A stretch of DNA of 13,947 nt from Clostridia bacterium (lineage in GTDB: Bacteria; Bacillota_A; Clostridia; Lachnospirales; Cellulosilyticaceae): assembly GCA_029239935.1 (NCBI GenBank), contig JARBTY010000062.1:1-13947 (forward strand), read 5' to 3'. The notes under the pieces are model-generated. The model did not search any database and was not told where the DNA came from. It was given only the letters and a program-made list of their open reading frames with translations. Below are positions 7,048 to 13,947 of the stretch, piece after piece; position 1 is the first letter of the stretch; the number at the start of each line of letters is the position of its first letter. A program made the translations under genes and the position numbers.

Positions 7048-7075
7048 TGATATCACAATCGATTGCATTAATCAA
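7047..7075 (-). promoter_or_regulatory. Sigma-A-type promoter of the sugar-acid operon
   Basis: On the minus strand, TTGATT (7070-7075) and TATCAT (7047-7052) are separated by exactly 17 bp, a good housekeeping-sigma promoter. Transcription should start near 7040 and give a leader of about 60 bases before the YiaK-like start codon. The operator palindrome occupies the spacer, so repressor binding would exclude RNA polymerase. Confidence 0.6.
7055..7066. promoter_or_regulatory. LacI-type operator O1 inside the promoter spacer
   Basis: The core CAATCGATTG (7056-7065) is a perfect 10-bp palindrome with the central CG typical of LacI/GalR-family operators. It sits between the -35 and -10 hexamers of the operon promoter. 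ATCGATTGCATTA (7058-7070) recurs exactly at 7198-7210, and the core matches the perfect palindrome in front of the second lacI-type gene. A cre site is less likely, because the 3' half does not fit the CcpA consensus. Confidence 0.65.
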
Positions 7076-7112
7076 TATTGTATTTATTGTCTATTTTTAC
7101 AAACATTTTCCC

Positions 7113-7139
7113 TTATTTATATGCATTATATATAAATAA
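7113..7139. repeat. AT-only inverted repeat in the control region
   Basis: TTATTTATAT (7113-7122) and ATATAAATAA (7130-7139) form perfect 10-bp arms around a 7-nt spacer. It lies about halfway between the two operator copies. With only A-T pairs it is a poor RNA terminator. An intrinsically bendable or protein-bound element is possible, but chance in AT-rich DNA cannot be excluded. Confidence 0.3.
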
Positions 7140-7197
7140 TTTGTCGAATCAATTACCGTTATAGTATTTTTAAAAATAATATATATTAAAAAATAAT

Positions 7198-7210
7198 ATC
7201 GATTGCATTA
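7198..7210. promoter_or_regulatory. LacI-type operator O2, upstream auxiliary copy
   Basis: ATCGATTGCATTA is an exact 13-nt repeat of O1, in the same orientation, with centres 140 bp apart. It lies 12 bp past the end of the nearer lacI-type gene and about 160 bp upstream of the operon start site. Only the inner 6 bp are palindromic, so it should bind less tightly than O1 or O3. The position suits a looping operator. Confidence 0.5.
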
Positions 7211-7221
7211 TACAGAAAAAA

Positions 7222-8211
7222 TTATGTGCTTTCTCTTTCTATTACTTTAGAAAACAGCATGATTTTCTCTGGATGATTGTTGCCTTCAATAGTATCGATT
7301 AAGATACGTGATGCCGTTAATCCCATCTCTATCATTTTGTTATCCAAAGAAGTTAATTTCGGATAACAGAGCTCCCCATATATGGTATTATCAATACCTA
7401 TCACAGACACTTGTTCCGGAATCTTAATACCTAGGTCAAGGAATGCCCTCATTCCCCCTGCCGCAATAGTATCTTCTGAATAAATAATGCCATCTACCCC
7501 AGGATATTCTTCTACTAGTCTTTTGGTTGCCTCGTATCCTTTTTCTAATGTATTATCTGTCTCTACTACAACTAAATCTTTTTCTAAATACGAGTGCTCT
7601 TTCATCCCTTTTATATAACCGCGAAGCTTTTGATTACTGCTTGGCGAAAACATTTTTACAACAAATGCAATCCTTCTTCGCCCTTTGGAATATAATAAAT
7701 CAACGCAATGCTTTACGCCTTCACATTCATCTACTAATACGCCATATACATTGGGCAGCTTGATGTATCCATTAGCAATGACAATAGGTATATTTGGCAA
7801 GTGTTCTTTAATTTCTCCCTCTACGACTTGATTTTGGAACATAGACCCCACAAGTAACACGCCATCCACCCTCCTTTGCCCTAAAATGCGTATAGTTTCT
7901 GCCATCATATAGTCTCCTTCACCTGCATTAAGAATAATACAGCAATAGCCGTTGCCCCTCAAAAACTTCTCAACTACATAGGCTAAGTCTGTATGATGCG
8001 CATTTCGAATATCAACCACCAGAATACCAATTAGTCTCGTAGCTTTATTAACTAAGCCTCTTGCATTTTCATCAGGAATATAGTGATGTTCTTCTAAAAG
8101 CTTTTTAATTCTTTCTCTAGTTTCCTTCTTTATTCCTTCCTTATTGTTAATCACACGCGATACAGTGCTTGCGGAGACTCCTGCAATTTTAGCTATATCA
8201 TAGATTGTCAT
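7222..8211 (-). CDS. LacI-family transcriptional repressor (proximal)
   Basis: This 329-residue regulator has an N-terminal LacI helix-turn-helix (MTIYDIAKIAGVSASTVSR, recognition helix 13-21), a hinge helix around NARGLV (49-54) and a PBP1-like sugar-binding domain to the C-terminus. The frame stays open four codons further, to an ATG at 8221-8223. That ATG has no Shine-Dalgarno sequence, whereas AGGCGG at 8215-8220 sits just before the ATG at 8209-8211, giving the same MTIYDIAK start and the same length as its neighbour. The two proteins align without gaps at about 58% identity by hand count. A perfect palindromic operator lies just downstream of its promoter, suggesting autoregulation, and related sites precede the sugar-acid operon. 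No GC-rich terminator is visible after it, so some read-through into the operon is possible. The effector is probably the imported sugar acid or an intermediate. Confidence 0.92.
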   Translation of the reverse strand: MTIYDIAKIAGVSASTVSRVINNKEGIKKETRERIKKLLEEHHYIPDENARGLVNKATRLIGILVVDIRNAHHTDLAYVVEKFLRGNGYCCIILNAGEGDYMMAETIRILGQRRVDGVLLVGSMFQNQVVEGEIKEHLPNIPIVIANGYIKLPNVYGVLVDECEGVKHCVDLLYSKGRRRIAFVVKMFSPSSNQKLRGYIKGMKEHSYLEKDLVVVETDNTLEKGYEATKRLVEEYPGVDGIIYSEDTIAAGGMRAFLDLGIKIPEQVSVIGIDNTIYGELCYPKLTSLDNKMIEMGLTASRILIDTIEGNNHPEKIMLFSKVIEREST

Positions 8212-8214
8212 ATA

Positions 8215-8220
8215 CCGCCT
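8215..8220 (-). promoter_or_regulatory. Ribosome binding site that sets the proximal LacI start
   Basis: AGGCGG (minus strand) lies three bases before the ATG at 8209-8211, and with the preceding G it reads GAGGCGG. The alternative in-frame ATG twelve bases upstream has only AT-rich sequence before it. This favours the internal start. Confidence 0.6.
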
Positions 8221-8250
8221 CATTTCTTATATTTAATATTAAACCCATTG

Positions 8251-8262
8251 GCAATCGATTGC
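8251..8262. promoter_or_regulatory. LacI-type operator O3 at the proximal lacI-type gene
   Basis: GCAATCGATTGC is a perfect 12-bp palindrome with a central CG, the best of the three sites in the window. It lies just downstream of the predicted start of transcription of the proximal repressor gene, where bound repressor would block its own transcription. Confidence 0.65.
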
Positions 8263-8272
8263 TATTTTGCTT

Positions 8273-8301
8273 ATAGTATCATATCATTTATGTGAAATCA
8301 A
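8273..8301 (-). promoter_or_regulatory. Promoter of the proximal lacI-type gene
   Basis: On the minus strand, TTGATT (8296-8301) and TACTAT (8273-8278) are separated by 17 bp. The -35 is identical to that of the sugar-acid operon promoter. The predicted start is near 8266, directly before operator O3. Confidence 0.5.
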
Positions 8302-8362
8302 TGCTGATTTTTAACAGTTTTGACGTCTTCTCTGATACTTATACACAACTTCATGCATATTC

Positions 8363-8394
8363 AAAAAGACTACCCCCTAGAGGATAGTCTTTTT
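8363..8394 (-). terminator. Intrinsic terminator after the distal lacI-type gene
   Basis: Perfect 10-bp arms AAAAAGACTA (8363-8372) and TAGTCTTTTT (8385-8394) enclose a C/G-rich interior that adds two or more pairs. The arms end in A5/T5, so the structure can terminate in either direction. It starts 12 bp past the stop of the distal repressor gene and separates the two lacI-type transcription units. Confidence 0.8.
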
Positions 8395-8405
8395 CATTTT
8401 TTAAA

Positions 8406-9395
8406 TTAAGTGCTTTCTCTTTCTACAATCGAAGAAAATAACATTATTTTTTGAGGATTTTGTCTGCCTTCTAAAGCATCAATTAAAGTTCTAGCTGCCA
8501 TAACACTTAAATCATTTAATTTATTGTTAAGCGATGTTAATTTAGGATAGCAAATTTCACCGTAAATAGTGTTATCTACTCCCATTACAGCCACTTGATC
8601 AGGTATTAAAATACCAAGGTCAGTCAAAGCTCTAATACCACCAACTGCTGTAAGATCTACTGAAAAAACAATGCCCTCAATATCTGGATGCTCCGCTACA
8701 ATTCTCTTTGTAATACTATATCCACCCTCTAAACTACTTTCCGTTTCATACAACCAAACCGTTTCTTGTTTCCACCCCAGTTCCACCATACCATCTATGA
8801 AACCTTTTTGCTTCGAGTGATTACTCGGAGTATGATCATCCAGCACGAACGCCAGCTTAGAATGTCCCTTAGAATGCATAAGTCCCACACATTGTTGTAC
8901 ACCGTTCATCTCATCAACTAATATGCCATATACATTTGGTAAATCCAGGTAACCATTAGCGATTACTACCGGTACTTGTCTTAGAAATTGTCTGATACCT
9001 TCTTTCACCCGTTCACATTGAAATGTAGAACCAATTAAAATAACGCCATCTACCCTTCTTTGTTCTAAAATCCGAAGATACTTTTCCTTTTTTTCTTCCT
9101 CATGTCCTGTGTTAAATATAATACAGCAATATCCTAACGCTGTTAATTCTTTCTCTATGATATAAGCACCATCAGTATGATGGGAAACCCTTATGTCAAC
9201 AACCAGAATCCCGATAATCTTTGTAGCCTGCATAACAAGTCCTCTGGCCGCTTCATTCGGAATATAATTATATTCTTTGAGTAGCTCTTGGATCTTTTTT
9301 CTGGTTTCGGCTTTAATCCCTGGCTTATTATTAATTACTCTGGAAACAGTACTGGCCGCAACACCAGCTTCTTTTGCAATATCATATATAGTCAT
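8406..9395 (-). CDS. LacI-family transcriptional repressor (distal)
   Basis: This is a 329-residue paralogue of the neighbouring repressor, with the same architecture: helix-turn-helix MTIYDIAKEAGVAASTVSR, hinge at NEAARGLV (47-54) and a PBP1-like effector domain. The operator-reading positions that correspond to LacI Y17, Q18 and R22 are A14, S15 and R19 in both proteins, so both probably read the same operator. Blocks such as VIANGY, LPNVYG, DNTIYGE, CYPKLTSL and the C-terminal EREST are shared, while 97-110, 131-140 and 201-220 diverge, suggesting different or differently tuned effectors. GGAGG lies directly before the ATG. Its promoter lacks the GCAATCGATTGC site, so it is probably not autoregulated in the same way. 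It is followed by a terminator and preceded by the GH130 gene, 90 bp away. Confidence 0.92.
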   Translation of the reverse strand: MTIYDIAKEAGVAASTVSRVINNKPGIKAETRKKIQELLKEYNYIPNEAARGLVMQATKIIGILVVDIRVSHHTDGAYIIEKELTALGYCCIIFNTGHEEEKKEKYLRILEQRRVDGVILIGSTFQCERVKEGIRQFLRQVPVVIANGYLDLPNVYGILVDEMNGVQQCVGLMHSKGHSKLAFVLDDHTPSNHSKQKGFIDGMVELGWKQETVWLYETESSLEGGYSITKRIVAEHPDIEGIVFSVDLTAVGGIRALTDLGILIPDQVAVMGVDNTIYGEICYPKLTSLNNKLNDLSVMAARTLIDALEGRQNPQKIMLFSSIVEREST

Positions 9396-9437
9396 AAATT
9401 CCTCCGCACTTATTCTTTGGCTTTGAAATAATAATCT

Positions 9438-9466
9438 ATTTTATCATAGACTAATCCGAAATGCAA
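9438..9466 (-). promoter_or_regulatory. Promoter of the distal lacI-type gene
   Basis: On the minus strand, TTGCAT (9461-9466) and TAAAAT (9438-9443) are separated by 17 bp, giving a leader of about 35 bases before the repressor start. No ATCGATT-type operator is nearby. No terminator separates it from the GH130 gene upstream, so read-through from that gene is also possible. Confidence 0.45.
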
Positions 9467-9485
9467 AATAAGGCAAATCAAATTT

Positions 9486-10490
9486 TTAGACAGGTCTACA
9501 GAGTGCAATTAAGTCATCTAACTGCGCTGTTGCCATACACTCTACAGTATCTGATGCGCCGTAGTAAATCTTGACTTCTCCATTCTCTTCCAAAATCATA
9601 CCTCCTGGGAAAATGACATGGGTACGGAAACCTTCTTCTGCCTCCCACTTTGTTTCTGGGGCCAGCAGGGGTTCTTTTGATAGACCGATAATTTTGGATG
9701 GATCTTCTAGGTCAAGCAGCATAATCCCTGCGCAATAACGCTTTTGCCAGCAGTTTTCCCATCCATTTTTCTCGCGGCTCTTATCGATATCTACTGTATG
9801 GAAAAGCGTCAGCCATCCCGCCTTTGTTTTGATTGGCGGAGCACCTGGTCCTATTTTGTCATTGGCAAAGGGAATGTCTTCTACTGCTAATAAAAGCTTA
9901 GTATCTCCCCAATAACGCATATCGTAGGAAAAAGATATCCATGTATCAAAGCGGTCCATCCCACCTCTTGAATAAACTGGGAAAGGTCTTTCAAGCCTTA
10001 CATATCTGCCGTTAATCTTCTCTGGGAATAATACCATATTACGATTATCCGGTGCCGTCATAGATAAGATCTCTATTGTTTTAAAATCTTCTGTAACCGC
10101 AATACCTCCCCGTATACCATGTTTGGTATCTACCGCAAAGCATAGGTAACATTTCTCCTCTATCACTGTTAAACGTGGATCATATAGTCTTGTTATTTCT
10201 GGGTCATTTAAGTCCTCCGCTGTCAAAAAAGGTTCCTTTTGTACCTCCCATTTCTTACCGTCCTCGCTGTACGCCAGACCGATCATACACTTTCTAAAGT
10301 TTTGCTTTTCTTCATTGTAGTCATAGTCATTACGAAAAGCCATGATGTATTTTTCTTGATACTTGATAACCCCTGCATTAAATATACAATCAGCCTCAAA
10401 AGGCATATCTATTTTACTTAAAACAGGCTCTCCCCCATTATAGCGGGTTATGACACTGCTCGATTTTAACTCTGGAAACATTTTTCCCAT
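9486..10490 (-). CDS. GH130 family beta-mannoside phosphorylase or hydrolase
   Basis: This 334-residue protein has the five-bladed propeller motifs of glycoside hydrolase family 130, which phosphorolyses or hydrolyses beta-mannosides. Visible blocks are EADCIFNAGVIKY (32-44), AFRNDY (51-56), LYDPRLT (102-108, D104 as the likely proton donor), NRNMVLFP (149-156), GRYVRLERP (161-169), GPGAPPIKT (214-222), LFHTV (229-233) and HVIFPGGMI with YYGASDT (291-315). There is no signal peptide, so it acts in the cytoplasm on imported oligosaccharides. Retained arginines and H231 in the phosphate-site region favour a phosphorylase, but the subfamily cannot be fixed by eye. GGAGG precedes the ATG nine bases upstream. 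It starts 54 bp after the response regulator with no clear terminator between, so it is probably transcribed with the two-component genes. Confidence 0.85.
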   Translation of the reverse strand: MGKMFPELKSSSVITRYNGGEPVLSKIDMPFEADCIFNAGVIKYQEKYIMAFRNDYDYNEEKQNFRKCMIGLAYSEDGKKWEVQKEPFLTAEDLNDPEITRLYDPRLTVIEEKCYLCFAVDTKHGIRGGIAVTEDFKTIEILSMTAPDNRNMVLFPEKINGRYVRLERPFPVYSRGGMDRFDTWISFSYDMRYWGDTKLLLAVEDIPFANDKIGPGAPPIKTKAGWLTLFHTVDIDKSREKNGWENCWQKRYCAGIMLLDLEDPSKIIGLSKEPLLAPETKWEAEEGFRTHVIFPGGMILEENGEVKIYYGASDTVECMATAQLDDLIALCRPV

Positions 10491-10544
10491 CTTTTAAATC
10501 CTCCCTAAATTTTCTTATATATACTCTTGAAATTCCCAGCCGCC

Positions 10545-12164
10545 TTAACTCCTATATTCAGTTGGTGTGCATCCATAGAATTTTTTAAAGCAGCTGGCAA
10601 AATACCTTTGATTGCTGTACCCTGTGCTAAGGGCCACATCCAGTATTTTATATTTTGGATCCTTTAGCAGCTCTGCCGCTGTCTCCATTCTTCTTCTAAT
10701 CAAATATTCCATAAAGCCTTCCCCTGTTTTCTGTTTAAAAAGTTGTCTGATATAATGAGGACTAAAAAATAATTGCGCTGATGCATTCTCCAAATTGAAC
10801 TCCTCATTTGCTAGATTATGCTCTATCAGTGCCTTCACATGATAAATAATCTTATCACTTTGCTTCTCTGCTATGTGAGAAAATGCATCACAACATCTAT
10901 TAACATACTTTTCTAATACAATCTGTGCATCTAAAAGACTTTTTGAAGCTATATCATTTTCAAGATAATGCTTGATATAATCATCTTCCCAAATGGGCAG
11001 ATTTTTATCGACTTCCTTCACTACACCTGAAATAGCAAATATCAGCTCCATCAGGGAAATATTGACAAACTCTGCCGCCTTCATATTTAAACCTTCATAA
11101 TATTTTAAAATAGCATTGAGGTTTTCTACTGCTTTTTCCTTGCTGCCCATTTTGATATTTAAGAGCATATCTTTTTCCAGCCGCTCAGGTTTTTTACAAA
11201 TAATTGATTCTTTTTGACCAGAAGTATCCATTGCGTCTGACCAACGGATGATACAGCCTTCGTGATTAAGGGTTGCTTTCAAAATATCAAAAGCTTGTTT
11301 ATAGGAATCTGAGATTTGCTCCCACTTGCAATAGGCTTTTCCTAATGCACAAAATAATCTCATATCATAATATTTCTTGAGACTTTGGTTAATCTTTTCT
11401 ATGCCTCTGCTGATACTGTTGTAAAATTGAACCCGATTGGACTGGTTGCCGCAAAACACAATGGTCAGTTGGCTGTCCTTAAAGCTCACCGCATAGTGTC
11501 TGAGGTCATCTTCAAAATAGCCGTCCTTGATAATCACCAAAAAGTCTTCTACCTTTTTTTGATTTTTAAAATCCCATCTTTTACTTCCCAGATTGGATTG
11601 AATTCTTATCACACCTACACAATAAAATTTTGCCTCTAAATCAATTTTTATCTTTTTCCCTTCATCAAACACATTTTCTTGTTCAAAAGGTATTTCAATG
11701 ATGTTTTTTATAAAACGCTCCTGAATATACATCAGATTATCTTCAAGCTGACTCTGCATATCCTGCATATTATTGAGAAGCATTTCCTTATTATCCAGCT
11801 CCTCTTTAATTTTATTAAGTACTTTACACAGTTCATCGGGCAAAAACGGTTTTAATAAATAATCCGTTACACCTAGTCCTAACGCTGTCTTTGCATAAGA
11901 AAAGTCGTCATACCCACTGATAATAACCGTTTTAATAAAATTGTCTGCTTCCTGAATGGCTTTAATGAGTTCCAAGCCGCTTACCATAGGCATACATATA
12001 TCCGTAATTAGAATATCCGGACTTAATGTCTCCATTAAGTCAAGGGCCTGTTCACCATCCTCAGCTACCCCCACCACTTCCATACCAAGATTGGCTTTAT
12101 TAATCCACTTTGGCAAAAGTTCTCTTACATATTCTTCATCATCTGCAATGATTACGCGGTACAT
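10545..12164 (-). CDS. YesN-type response regulator with AraC DNA-binding domain
   Basis: This 539-residue transcription factor is the partner of the adjacent kinase. The receiver domain (about 1-120) has the acidic pair D8-D9, phosphoacceptor D55, S83 and K105. A predicted coiled coil around 113-140 and a helical linker follow. Residues 436-539 form an AraC-family double helix-turn-helix, with SPHYIRQLFKQKTGEGF and the second-helix signature GYSNQRYFASCFKKFYGCTPTEYR at the C-terminus (not contiguous with the first). Its ATG is one base after the kinase stop, with a GGAGG-rich site inside the kinase end, so the two are translationally coupled. YesN-type regulators in Firmicutes usually activate adjacent carbohydrate uptake and breakdown genes; here the nearest downstream gene is the GH130 enzyme. 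Confidence 0.93.
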   Translation of the reverse strand: MYRVIIADDEEYVRELLPKWINKANLGMEVVGVAEDGEQALDLMETLSPDILITDICMPMVSGLELIKAIQEADNFIKTVIISGYDDFSYAKTALGLGVTDYLLKPFLPDELCKVLNKIKEELDNKEMLLNNMQDMQSQLEDNLMYIQERFIKNIIEIPFEQENVFDEGKKIKIDLEAKFYCVGVIRIQSNLGSKRWDFKNQKKVEDFLVIIKDGYFEDDLRHYAVSFKDSQLTIVFCGNQSNRVQFYNSISRGIEKINQSLKKYYDMRLFCALGKAYCKWEQISDSYKQAFDILKATLNHEGCIIRWSDAMDTSGQKESIICKKPERLEKDMLLNIKMGSKEKAVENLNAILKYYEGLNMKAAEFVNISLMELIFAISGVVKEVDKNLPIWEDDYIKHYLENDIASKSLLDAQIVLEKYVNRCCDAFSHIAEKQSDKIIYHVKALIEHNLANEEFNLENASAQLFFSPHYIRQLFKQKTGEGFMEYLIRRRMETAAELLKDPKYKILDVALSTGYSNQRYFASCFKKFYGCTPTEYRS

Positions 12165-12165
12165 G

Positions 12166-13947
12166 TTACTCCCCCTCCGTTATATTCATTGGAATCATAA
12201 TGGCTGCCCTCGTCCAGCATCCCTTTTTACTCTCTAACCTAAGCCCATATTCCTCTCCGTAATATAACTTAATACGCTCATTCACATTATAAATCCCATA
12301 CCCTTCATTGGTGTTGGTGATCCCTAAATCCAGGCTTTCATTTAACACCTTAAGTTTGTCCTCATCAATACCCATGCCATTGTCTTCCACACAAAGTTTC
12401 AAAGTCTTTTTGTAGCCATCTTCCATAAAAACAGCCGCATAAATCTTAATAAAACCACCGCTGTTTTTAAGCTTAATCCCATGATAAATAGCATTTTCTA
12501 CTAAAGGCTGCAATACGAGTTTAATAATAGGCACATCAAGTATTTCTTGCGGCATATCTATTGTGTAATTCAATTTTGATTTATATCTAATACTTTGTAT
12601 ACTTAAGTAGCTGCCCACATGTTCTATTTCTTCTCTTAACGTGATTATCTCTTTTCCCTTACTGAGGCTGACCCTGAAAAATTTACCTAGGGAATTGGAT
12701 AATACACTAATTTCCAAAGCCCCTTGGTCAGCGGCCTGCCAGGTAATAGCATTCAGCGTATTGTAAAGAAAATGGGGGTTAATCTGTGCTTGAAGTGCCT
12801 TTAGTTCTGCCTTACGTTTTTGGGCCTGCACTGTTTTAACATTTTCTTTTTCTTCTTTCAGCGCTTCAATATTGATGTTTAACTGCGTCACAAGATCATC
12901 TATTTCACTGACCATATAATTGAAACTCTTAGCCAAATGCCCAACCTCATCATTATACGGATATTTAAATTGCACATGGAATTCTTGCCCGATGGTTTTG
13001 TTCATGATACTGACGAACTGACGCAGTGGTTTAGTGATGCTGTTGGCCAAAATACCAATGGTTAAAATACTTATTATCGTACTGACACTCAGCATAATCA
13101 GGATAAATGATCTCAGTTCTTCTAAGTTACCTACCAAAGAGTCTTTGGATCTTAAACTGTAAATCTGCCAACCAGTCCCTTTCATCTGCGTATAAGTCCC
13201 CAAATAGGCTATGCCTTTATAAGTGACTTCTTTACAAATAACCTTTTTTCTCCCTAAATCTTCACTGCCCAGAAGTTTGGTTACTTTAAGTTCTTCTTCT
13301 CCACAGTTGGCTACATTGTTCCCCTGACGATCAACGATAAAGAGCTTATCAAAAGATGAGTAGGTGTTTTCTAAATATTTAATAATAGCAGATTGCTGCA
13401 AACTCACTACAAAATAAATCTCTTGCCGATCTAACTTAAAGCGATAAACAACAGGGATAACGATTTCATTGCCAGTGAATATAGGATCTATTCTTGCAGG
13501 AAACCAACAGATTCTTTCATTGGGATTCTGTTGAAAGTACTGATACATATCTGACTCTTTGAACCGAAACTCATGTCTTTTGATTCTGGTAAAGTTATCA
13601 AATGCGCTATATTTGGTGTAGATGTAAACCGAGTGTATATACCTATCCCCCTGTGACAGCTCAGAAATAGAGTCTGCCATATCGCCTAATACCTTTACAT
13701 AGTTGGCTGCATCTGAGTTGGTAAGATAATTATTCATAGATATATAAAAAGATGTATTATTATATAAAGCATGAACCCGCCCTGTAATGGACTGCACTCT
13801 GTCTGTCAGATAATTATTAGCTTGGTACAAAATATCCTCCGAACTGTCATAAAAGTTCTGAAGTGTATCTTTGGTCGCATAGCTGTAATAAAGTACCCCT
13901 GCAAGGGTTGTATTAATCAATAAAACAGCCATACATAACACAATGAT
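12166..13947 (-). CDS. YesM-type sensor histidine kinase, 5' partial
   Basis: The kinase frame stays open to the window edge. The first possible start inside is a GTG at 13939-13941, but it falls within the first membrane helix and has no ribosome site, so the true start is probably just beyond. Numbered from that GTG, the layout is: membrane helix to about 20, an extracytoplasmic sensor domain (dCache-like, about 25-270), a second helix (279-300), a HAMP linker (about 300-355), then a histidine-kinase domain with QINPHFLYNTLNAI and phosphoacceptor H390. The ATP-binding domain has N483 in LQPLVENAIYHG, DNGMG (520-524) and GYGIYNVNERI (547-557). This is the LytS/YesM class, which signals to YesN-type regulators. 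The ligand is probably an extracellular sugar or oligosaccharide. An ABC sugar transporter often lies nearby in such loci, but none is in view. Confidence 0.93.
   Translation of the reverse strand: MIVLCMAVLLINTTLAGVLYYSYATKDTLQNFYDSSEDILYQANNYLTDRVQSITGRVHALYNNTSFYISMNNYLTNSDAANYVKVLGDMADSISELSQGDRYIHSVYIYTKYSAFDNFTRIKRHEFRFKESDMYQYFQQNPNERICWFPARIDPIFTGNEIVIPVVYRFKLDRQEIYFVVSLQQSAIIKYLENTYSSFDKLFIVDRQGNNVANCGEEELKVTKLLGSEDLGRKKVICKEVTYKGIAYLGTYTQMKGTGWQIYSLRSKDSLVGNLEELRSFILIMLSVSTIISILTIGILANSITKPLRQFVSIMNKTIGQEFHVQFKYPYNDEVGHLAKSFNYMVSEIDDLVTQLNINIEALKEEKENVKTVQAQKRKAELKALQAQINPHFLYNTLNAITWQAADQGALEISVLSNSLGKFFRVSLSKGKEIITLREEIEHVGSYLSIQSIRYKSKLNYTIDMPQEILDVPIIKLVLQPLVENAIYHGIKLKNSGGFIKIYAAVFMEDGYKKTLKLCVEDNGMGIDEDKLKVLNESLDLGITNTNEGYGIYNVNERIKLYYGEEYGLRLESKKGCWTRAAIMIPMNITEGE

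Noticed and set aside
7055..7066. O1 palindrome as a CcpA cre site
   Set aside because: The centre CG and A/T flanks fit LacI-family sites in general, but the right half ends TTGTG rather than the expected NWCA, and identical sequence recurs at the neighbouring lacI-type gene, which favours a local repressor.
7165..7178. TATTTTTAAAAATA palindrome as a terminator of the proximal lacI-type gene
   Set aside because: It has no G-C pairs, so the RNA stem would be too weak; AT-rich DNA here gives many such palindromes.
13939..13941. GTG as the true start of the histidine kinase
   Set aside because: The frame is open upstream to the window edge with further hydrophobic codons, no ribosome site precedes the GTG, and YesM-type kinases normally have a short cytoplasmic segment before the first helix.

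Overview
The window is low-GC DNA with strong AGGAGG-type ribosome binding sites. Its gene families (YesM/YesN-type two-component system, LacI-family repressors, a TRAP transporter with a lipoprotein binding protein, GH130) point to an anaerobic Clostridia member, plausibly Lachnospirales. The genus is inference. Every gene is on the minus strand except a Nudix hydrolase at the left end.

Layout, left to right: (1) 1-600 holds an AT-only inverted repeat, a plus-strand Nudix hydrolase, and its terminator hairpin, whose loop contains the stop codon. (2) 654-6976 is a minus-strand operon, transcribed right to left: a YiaK-like 2-keto-sugar-acid reductase, a three-part TRAP transporter (DctP lipoprotein, DctQ, DctM), a HAD phosphatase, a YhcH/YjgK/YiaL-family protein, and D-mannonate dehydratase UxuA. 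(3) 6977-7221 is the control region of this operon. It has a promoter with a palindromic operator in its spacer, a dyad at the predicted start site and a second operator copy 140 bp upstream. (4) 7222-9395 carries two paralogous LacI-family repressors, separated by a terminator. The second has a perfect GCAATCGATTGC operator just downstream of its own promoter. (5) 9486-13947 carries a GH130 glycosidase/phosphorylase, an AraC-type response regulator and a sensor histidine kinase whose N-terminus runs off the window.

How it may work together: the gene content combines the E. coli yiaKLMNO module (import and reduction of 2,3-diketo-L-gulonate) with uxuA from hexuronate catabolism. Fructuronate reductase (uxuB), uronate isomerase, KDG kinase and KDPG aldolase are absent. 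The simplest reading is that a sugar acid enters by the TRAP transporter, is reduced by the YiaK-like enzyme and is dehydrated by UxuA to 2-keto-3-deoxygluconate. The LacI pair would give substrate-dependent derepression through a shared operator. The YesMN system and GH130 enzyme form a neighbouring carbohydrate-sensing unit, whose link to the sugar-acid operon is inferred only from proximity. No RNA genes, CRISPR arrays or insertion sequences were seen, and no gene-free stretch exceeds 300 bases.
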